Shown here: positions 57,421 to 64,000 of the stretch, in pieces
Layout of the letters: each line of letters starts with the position of its first letter
Position numbering within the stretch: position 1 is the first letter of the stretch
Position numbers and translations under genes: made by a program
Notes under the pieces: generated by a model
What the model was told of the DNA's origin: nothing
The model's database searches: none
What the model saw: only the letters and a program-made list of their open reading frames with translations
Origin: Hybos culiciformis
Lineage: Eukaryota > Arthropoda > Insecta > Diptera > Hybotidae
Length of the DNA stretch: 64,000 bases
Assembly: GCA_964007475.1 (NCBI GenBank)
Contig: OZ023273.1
Span: forward strand, 74,082,959 to 74,146,958
Direction: 5' to 3'

Positions 57421-57546
57421 TTACTAAATAAATCAACTTTTCGCTTTGAATAATAATGGAATTTTTAAGAATTTAAAGTGAATATAGTAATCACAATATA
57501 TTTTTTTGTTATTATAAGAAATATTATTTTTCGAAAATAAATAATG

Positions 57547-59031
57547 GAGAGGGCTGGGTTGTGGGTCGGGTTTTGTTTTTGGCCAATAAGTCATAAATTA
57601 GCAAAATAAAGTATGTAGTGTTGTACCTTGTTGGAAAGGTAATTTCCTAACGCGACTTTTCTCTGAAGTAAGTATAGTGATTCAAAAAACTCAAAAAATG
57701 TTATGACCATTTTTGTGCGTAAGTGAAAAAATGTAAAAAAAGAAAAGTGGCTGGGTTGTAAGTCACCTAGAAAAACCTCAATAAAATGAAAAAATATGAA
57801 GTAAAACCTCGATAAATATCGAAAATATTAATTTTTATTAATTTTAGAAGCCTTCAATGGCAAAAATAATCTCAAAAAGTGAAAATTTTCAATCATCATC
57901 ATCATCAATTGAAAAAAGTTGGTTTTTTGTGGTTTAGTTGTCTTTTTTTGTAGAGACATGACTCACAATAGAAAAACACTGGTCTTATCTTACACTTAAA
58001 ACACTGGTCAAATCAGATAAAATACTTTAATGCGTTGGGGTTCGTTATGTTGTATTTAGTGCTATAGAATTTAGATCACTAAATGGAGTATTATATGCGT
58101 CAATACACATGCAATCATTTAGATGCATCTGCGTAAATAATGAAAAAATTTAGATACATCAGCGTATATAATGAAAAAATTTAGATGCATCAGCGTAAAT
58201 AATGAAATCATTTAGATGTTTCGTATTGAATATTACGTAATACCTAAACAAACATAATATCTCTCACAATATTTCAATACAGCCAAATATAAAAAAAAAA
58301 AAATGAGAAAAAATAAGAAGAAAAAATATTCTCTCTTTGCAACTACCTCTCCCCTACGCATTAAAACAGTATATTGGATATGTAAACAAAATTTGTTATA
58401 CAACTCGTTCTGTATTTACACAAAAATACATTGACACTTGTCAATTTATATCACTCAACCTTCGGTCTCGTGATATAAGTATTGACTCGTGTCAATGTAT
58501 TTTTGTGTATACAGAAGTCTTAATTAATAACAAATTTAGTTTACATATACAATAATCTACTATTACACTGACAAAACTAACAATATTTGACATCTACATA
58601 CGCTGTATATGCCACACAGTGGAATAAAATGGTGACCCACAACCCAGCCAATCGCTGACCCACAACCTAACCATGACGTCATTTTGACAGACGACGAAAA
58701 TTTCCACTCGTATATCATCACAATGCCATACCCATTCGAAAAATATAAGATTTAAACTAAATGTTAATGCATTCAATTCAGCTTTAACGATTTATTTACA
58801 CAACAAAATGGAACTTTGAAAAAATCTTTAAATCACTTTTTTTAACGATTTTCACACATGGTGTATGCAGCTTGTATAAGCAATACGTTCATTCACTTCG
58901 GTGTTTGCTTAAAAACTACCTTGAGTCAAAACAAAAATTTGACAGTAGTTAGATACGCCATTTTTACTTTGCATGACAGAAAAAATTAGCTGACCCACAA
59001 CACAGCCCGACCCACAACCCAGCCCTCTCTC
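57547..59031. mobile_element. TIR element with GACCCACAACCCAGCC repeats
   Basis: Ends GAGAGGGCTGGGTTGTGGG and its complement. Further internal copies of GACCCACAACC(C/T)A occur near 57750, 58637 and 58658. About 1.5 kb with no transposase; a reversed copy of repeat family R (58050-58565) lies inside. A fragment of a sister copy is at 21226-21415. No target duplication was resolved. Confidence 0.7.
58050..58565 (-). repeat. Repeat family R, reversed copy
   Basis: In reverse order to copy 1: the tail (ATTATATGCGTCAATACACATGC complement), diverged minisatellite units, spacer, then the palindrome centred on CAACCTTCGGTCTCG near 58460. Confidence 0.75.
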
Positions 59032-59676
59032 CTACATATAGTTCTTTTAATTTTTCTTAATAAAACCTAGTATTAAACGTTTTATTTTCCAAAGTTAGAA
59101 ATATTTAACATGGATCAATTCTTTTTGCCTTTGGGCTCGTAGCAAGAGTAAGCAAAGCATAGGGACCGTCTAAGTTTAGGGGCCTCTTGTAATACTTGTA
59201 ATACAGTTTTTTTTTTTTTAATCGATTCGGACCAAGCTTCAAGTTGAATGAAAAACTAATTATCCAGCAGCGAAGCTTTTAGTTTTTTTATAACTCACAT
59301 CAGAGAAATGCATCAGTACACTTTCAAAGTTAATGTTTATTAATACGTTTTGGATATTCCCAAATTAGCCAGAGATTTACAGGGATTTACTATAACAAAC
59401 TTGTTTAATTTTTTAGAACCAAAAAACATTATTCAGTTACCGGAAAGAGAAATATTAAAAAAAATCTCAAAAAAATATTCCAAAATTATATCTGACCAAT
59501 TTTCTAATCAGTACATGCAATTAATTTCTCTTTTAAAAAAAGATTTGTCGTTTGGATTGTGAGTTTTCAGAAGTATATTTAGTATTAATGTTATTTCTTA
59601 CTCTGCCAGTCACAGTTGTTAGTGTGGAAAGAACATTCAGCAAATTAAAAATCATAAAGGAGTACAAAAGAAATTC

Positions 59677-62287
59677 CCCAGTCATACAAAAAATGACCTG
59701 GGTTCCTAAATAACTTACTGGTCGCAAAAAAAAAAATTATAAAATTCAATGACCTCCCTGTGACATTTCACAGACGTTCCAATCTGACCCAAGTTATCAA
59801 ATGACTTGTAATTGACCGAAAAAAAAATAATGCAATGGCCAGGTCAAAATGTAACCTATATTTGATCTTGACTGAGCTTTTTTTTTTATTAATGCGACCG
59901 CGATAAGTCTTCTTGTAACAACCAGGTCTTTAAAGCACTTTTTTTTTTGAAAGCTTCTTCCTACAATAGTCACATAAAAACTCAACTTAAATCATTGTGT
60001 CGAAATCGGACTTACAACTAACTTTAAAGTTATATTAAAGTCGCTTTATGACTTTAAAGACTCATTTGCGTCACCATTTGACTTAAATTTAAAGGAAGGT
60101 AATAATATTACAGATTTTTAAGCTTGTATTTAATTGAAAGTAAGCATTATTTTGAGTCGTAGAATGACTCAAAAAACATTTTAAAGTCGATATTTGACTT
60201 GATATTTACTAAAAAGTCACAAAGAGACTTAGATTTAACTAAAAAGTTACATAATTCTTAAAAATATAATATTTTGAGTCAAAGAAAGACTCAGAAGTCA
60301 TATTAAAGTCGCCATTTTACTTGATTATTACTAGAAAGTTACAATGCGACTTCTATACGACTAATTAGTTGCAATAAAATGAAAATTTATTAGTAATTAT
60401 CATTTCAGAAATTTAGAAAATTTAGTTTAACGTTATCATTTCAGAAGTCAACATCAAAGTCACGGAAAAAAATTTAAATTTATTTTAAATTCAAAAGTTT
60501 AATAAAAGTTAATTAAATCTCCAAAATAATTTTTCAATAAATATTAAATTTTGGTAAGTAGTTAATTTTAATTAAATTATACGTATTTAATGTTTTATTT
60601 TGTGTCTTAGAAATATGACCAAATTTTTATTTTGCGATGTCTTGCTGCAAGGATTTTCCTGGAACGGAACAACAATTAAGAAACGTTTTTCAAAATTTGA
60701 TAAATTAACCAATTTGTTTCTAGAAATTATACGAGAAAGTTATGATAATTCTTACACCAAACACCAAACACAAAATTCAACAATTTTTTATTGACTTTCT
60801 TAAACATTCTTCAGAAAGAGTAAAGCGAACGTAAGTATCTTTAGCTGTTGTTTTATTTTTTCTTTATCTTGATTAAAATGTATTTATTTCTTTTCAGTGG
60901 ACATAAAATTACAAATACAGAAGAAAAATCATTAAAAGAAAACTAAAACGACTGAAACAACTGCTTTTACCGAACCATCCACTCCTGTTCAACTATCTCG
61001 TTTGATCGATTTATCTACATCTACTCATGAACAATAAATAATAACCATAAATAATAATTTATTAATAATTAATTCCTAGGAATTAATATTTTTATTTCTA
61101 ATATTTAGAATATAATGGTATTAAATATTACCATGTATTTAAACTAATGTATATAATTTTTTTTAACTACTAATAAGTTAGTAAATGAACTGAATTGTTC
61201 TTTTTTTGTTGAATTGATAATAAATATTTAATTTGTTTTCGTAAATTAATACATACATACATATTCTCACTTTTTATTTATTTGTAGATAAAACAGTTAA
61301 AAGATTATCATTACCATAATTGTTATTAGAAAAAATGCAGCTTGCAGTTAAAAATGAAGTGTATCCTATACATATAATATTAATAGATCATATCCATCTC
61401 TGTAAGACGTTTCAATGAAATTAAGATGTCACAATCAAGATATTCAAATAAGTCGTCACAACCTGGAATTAGCAGAACGTCATGAAGATTAATTAACCAG
61501 ATTCTACCCTAAGCAGACATTTTATTAGCTTTATAGCACAGTTAAGGTCCGCGCATTTTGAAGACGCATAAAAAGATTAAATTAAATGGAATTATAAGAT
61601 ATGTCTTATACTCCAATTTAATTTTTTTACGCCTTTTATGACTTTGAAATGCATCGATCATAATTGTACTATAAAATTAATAAAAATTCTGCTAAGAGTA
61701 GAGTCGTTTTAGTTAATCTCAATGACGTCCTGTTGACGTCAGATTGTTACAATTTAGTCTCTTTGAAACGTTCTCAATACGTCACTACCCCGTCTTATTG
61801 TGACTAATCAAATCGTGTTTGAGTCACTATACTGTCATTTTCTGACTCTTTAGTCTTCAAAAAGTCACAAATTTACTCAATTTTACCTAATCAAGTTACT
61901 TTAGAGTCACTGTCAAGTCATTTTGTGTACTTTTAGTCGTTTAGAGGTTCCACAGTTACTCAACTGCTATCCTAAAGCTTTTTTATTTGTCGTAATTAGG
62001 TCTTTTTACGGTAAGCTTGTGACCTAGAAGCTTTTACTATAGTTTATTTGAGGATTCCTGAGAGTCATATTGTGACTTCAAAGTAATACTTTTACTTCTA
62101 TGCGACGTCATAAAGAAGTTCAAGCTTTACTTAAAGTTTACAAAATGACTCAGAAAAGCGGTGCACGGTCGGTCGTGGCAACCTCCAGGTGACGTTTCGC
62201 AGAAGTCTTTTTAGAACTTTTAGGTCTTGTGACCTGAGTCCCATGCCAGTCATATGACCGTCTAGAGACAAATTTTGTATGATTGGG
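59677..62287. mobile_element. 2.6-kb element with GACTT/AAGTC words and a captured or own gene fragment
   Basis: Inverted ends CCCAGTCATACAAAA and TTTTGTATGATTGGG sit exactly where the hAT transposase frame is broken. Flanking ~500-bp arms are rich in AAGTC / GACTT / AGTCAC words in opposite orientations. The middle carries the spliced-looking fragment at 60611-60946. Family unknown; target duplication unresolved. Confidence 0.65.
60611..60946 (+). pseudogene. Two-exon coding fragment, possibly DUF4806-like
   Basis: After an acceptor (TCTTAG to 60610), the frame encodes LQGFSWNGTTIKKRFSKFDK and, after a change of frame near a T run at 60785, IDFLKHSSERVKR. A 67-bp GT-AG intron (60831-60897) leads to GHKITNTEEKSLKEN and a stop. 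The pattern resembles the short DUF4806-type domains found in insect proteins and some transposons, but this is a weak recollection and not a confirmed match. Confidence 0.35.
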
Positions 62288-62590
62288 TCGGCCAAGGTAG
62301 ATTACGTGATCTGTCGCTATTATGTATTGATCACAAAGAAGGTGGCAAAATGGAAATAAGTGATATTTTTAACGATTTTGGAAGTGCAAAACCTAGAAAA
62401 AAAATTTTAATTTAGTTACTTAATATTCTCATTATTATTATTATTATTATTACTACTTTTATAATATAAAATTAACGTATAAAAATTATAAAGAATTTTT
62501 TTGTATTTCTTTAATAATTTTTAAATTTTTTCACAGGGGCCTTTCCATCATTGTGGCATAAGGGCCTGAAATTTCTAGCTACGCCTTCTT

Positions 62591-62764
62591 TGTATTTGTG
62601 TCATGAAAACATTTTTTTTTATTAAAGTAAAAAACATTTTACTTCAAAATTTCATTTCTTCTGTTTAAAACAAATATTTTTTTTTTTGTGAAAATATGTT
62701 GAATTCTACAAGGGATACAACTTAAGGGGGTATTCTGGTCTAGAAATTTGAAAAAATCTTTTCT
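62591..62764. other. AT-rich spacer
   Basis: No feature seen. Confidence 0.4.
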
Positions 62765-63260
62765 TTTTTTTTTTTCATTTTTTTTTTGGTATTTGTCTGT
62801 ATTGAAATATTGTGAGTGATATTATTTTTGTTTAGGTATTACGGAATATTCAATTTGAAACATTTAATGAATGGAATCAAGCATTTAATGAATGGAAGAG
62901 GCATTTAATGAATGGAAGAGGAATTTAATGAATGGAATGAAGCATTTAATGACTGCATGTGTATTGACGCATATAATATTCAATTTAGCGATCTAAATTC
63001 TATACTACTAAATACAACCATAGATTAAGAATACAGAAAGATGGGAAGCTTCATACAAAATTTTTTCAGTCTTTTTTGGTATTTTTATGTGAAGGTGCTA
63101 GTAAAACTAAATAAAATTCTTTTCATATATTGATAATTATCACGTATTTTATTTTGTTTTACTAACACATTCACATAAAAAGACCAAAAATAATGTCGTA
63201 TGAAGCTAACAATCTTTCTGTATTCTTAATCTATGATACAACATACCGACCGACCACATG
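62765..63260 (+). repeat. Repeat family R, copy with minisatellite and tail
   Basis: Matches 25790-27040: GGTATTTGTCTGTATTGAAATA, GGCATTTAATGAATGGAA units (62860-62955), GCATGTGTATTGACGCATA and the TACTACTAAATACAAC tail, here broken by the element at 63019-63235. Confidence 0.8.
63019..63235. mobile_element. 217-bp hairpin element with 7-bp target duplication
   Basis: Ends CATAGATTAAGAATACAGAA and its complement, inverted over almost the full length. ATACAAC flanks it at 63012-63018 and 63236-63242. The related uninterrupted copy near 27020 has a single AATACAACATACCG. The CATAG terminus and 7-8-bp duplication recall P-element-type ends. Confidence 0.82.
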
Positions 63261-64000
63261 CCCATTAAAATACTTTTTAGTAAATTGAACTTTAAAGTAA
63301 TCTAAATAGGCTTTGCAATCAAATTTTGAGACAAAAATGTTTGGGACGTATCAAGTTCTGAGAATTTTTATAAAAAAAGTTGTTGGAACAACATTTTTTT
63401 GGAAAAGGTCGAAAATATGTAAAAAGGTCTGACAAAAAAGTAATTTCTATTTAGTTATTATAACGGTGGGGTATTACGAATAACTGAAGTATTGCATCAT
63501 AACAACCAGAAATTTGAGCGTTTAGTTAAAAATTAAGAGGTTTAAAATATTTCAACGCATTGTTTTTTTTTAATTAAAAATAATTTTTGTATTTATATTC
63601 ATCTACTCGTAATGTTCTATTGTAACATAACATGAAATGTAAATTCAAATTATTGTTATTTAAAACAAGTATTAGAAACTTTCAAAATTGGTTAAAAGAA
63701 AATTCGATAAGATTAAATTTAATTTAAAACAAAAATTAATTTCGGAATACAACTATATCAATAAACACTAGCTGGTGGCTATATCAATACACACTAGCTG
63801 GTAGCTGGCTTCTGCCACCTATAGCAGGAACTTCACACTAGCATTTCTTTTCTTTTAAAAGACCTGAAAACCAAACCTCCTTATCTAATTAAAGGCATGA
63901 TTTTTTTTTCTTAAAATTTTATTACAAAAAGAAATATTTAAAAATTACTTTATTTTTACACAAAAAATTTATTAGATTCTATATTACATAAATTTTTTTT
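63261..64000. other. AT-rich non-coding end of window
   Basis: A short direct duplication (GGCTATATCAATA..CACTAGCTGGT) lies at 63758-63805. No gene is seen. Confidence 0.45.

Larger units (their letters stand above)
59350..62415 (+). pseudogene. hAT transposase C-terminus, split by a 2.6-kb insertion
   Basis: 59350-59562 (LFNFLEPKNII, ILKKISKKYSK) and, in a shifted frame, TLPVTVVSVERTFSKLKIIK up to 59676 are the dimerisation region of a ZMYM-like hAT transposase. The sequence resumes at 62288 with GRLRDLSLLCIDHKEGG and ends DFGSAKPRKKI before a stop near 62415. A frame change near 59563 and the insertion itself make it non-functional. Confidence 0.75.
55996..62590 (+). mobile_element. hAT element with three nested insertions (tentative ends)
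   Basis: The left end CAGTGGCGTAGCTACC (55996) faces TAGCTACGCC near 62576-62585, whose terminal bases are changed. Between them a plus-strand hAT transposase C-terminus is found in two parts (59350-59676 and 62288-62415). Within lie a Tc1 relic, a GACCCACAACCC-type element and a 2.6-kb element. No target duplication is visible, so the outer limits are provisional. Confidence 0.5.

Overview
The window looks like an AT-rich, transposon-dense stretch of an insect genome; Diptera is plausible but unproven. The evidence is short GT-AG introns, an insect-type adenylate-forming enzyme, BEL/Pao and errantivirus retroelements with env-like regions, and piggyBac, Tc1 and hAT relics. There is no operon structure, rRNA gene or convincing functional tRNA. 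Only two cellular-looking coding units are seen. One is a five-exon luciferin-4-monooxygenase / 4-coumarate-CoA-ligase-like gene on the minus strand (19849 down to 3867, 538 residues predicted). The other is an intact single-ORF KRBA2/Ginger-type integrase with a C-terminal cysteine-rich CXC motif (33893-35677, plus).

Layout. 1-2400: a palindromic hairpin repeat family, a 40-bp minisatellite and a tRNA-like fragment. 3867-5799: exons 5 to 2 of the ligase. 5800-19702: its 13.9-kb first intron, most of which (7597-18786) is bounded by hAT-type ends and an identical 8-bp target duplication. Inside it lie a decayed BEL/Pao element with LTRs (7653-11748), a long-TIR element (12022-16386) carrying two nested foldback elements (12042-13563 and 14722-15850, each with a 9-bp target duplication), and an inverted tRNA-headed repeat (16460-17430). 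19703-19849: ligase exon 1. 19.9-33.5 kb: mostly non-coding, with dispersed short-word palindromic repeats, two hAT-type non-autonomous elements, a (CA)n satellite and a second GCGGACAAATG foldback copy. 33.9-35.7 kb: the integrase gene. 36-40.8 kb: degenerate repeats and a 470-bp GC-rich near-palindrome. 40809-47451: a very young 17.6/297-like errantivirus (LTRs differ at one site) with gag, pol and env, and four visible frame breaks. 47.9-52.2 kb: a ~107-bp satellite array in which a hAT-type element has been co-amplified. 52.4-54.2 kb: a minus-strand piggyBac relic with one intact TTAA end. 56.0-62.6 kb: another nest, a hAT element holding a Tc1 relic, a GACCCACAACCC-type TIR element and a 2.6-kb element that splits the hAT transposase. 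62.8-63.3 kb: a dispersed minisatellite repeat holding a 217-bp hairpin element.

The most unusual material is the set of foldback elements built from short self-complementary words (TTGTACAA, GCGGACAAATG and others). Two of them carry 9-bp target duplications that can be checked against uninterrupted sister sequence in the same window, and two different families share the same GC-rich core stem-loop. This resembles Foldback / Mutator-like (MULE) elements with exchangeable modules, and the long near-perfect hairpins are candidate sources of small RNAs.
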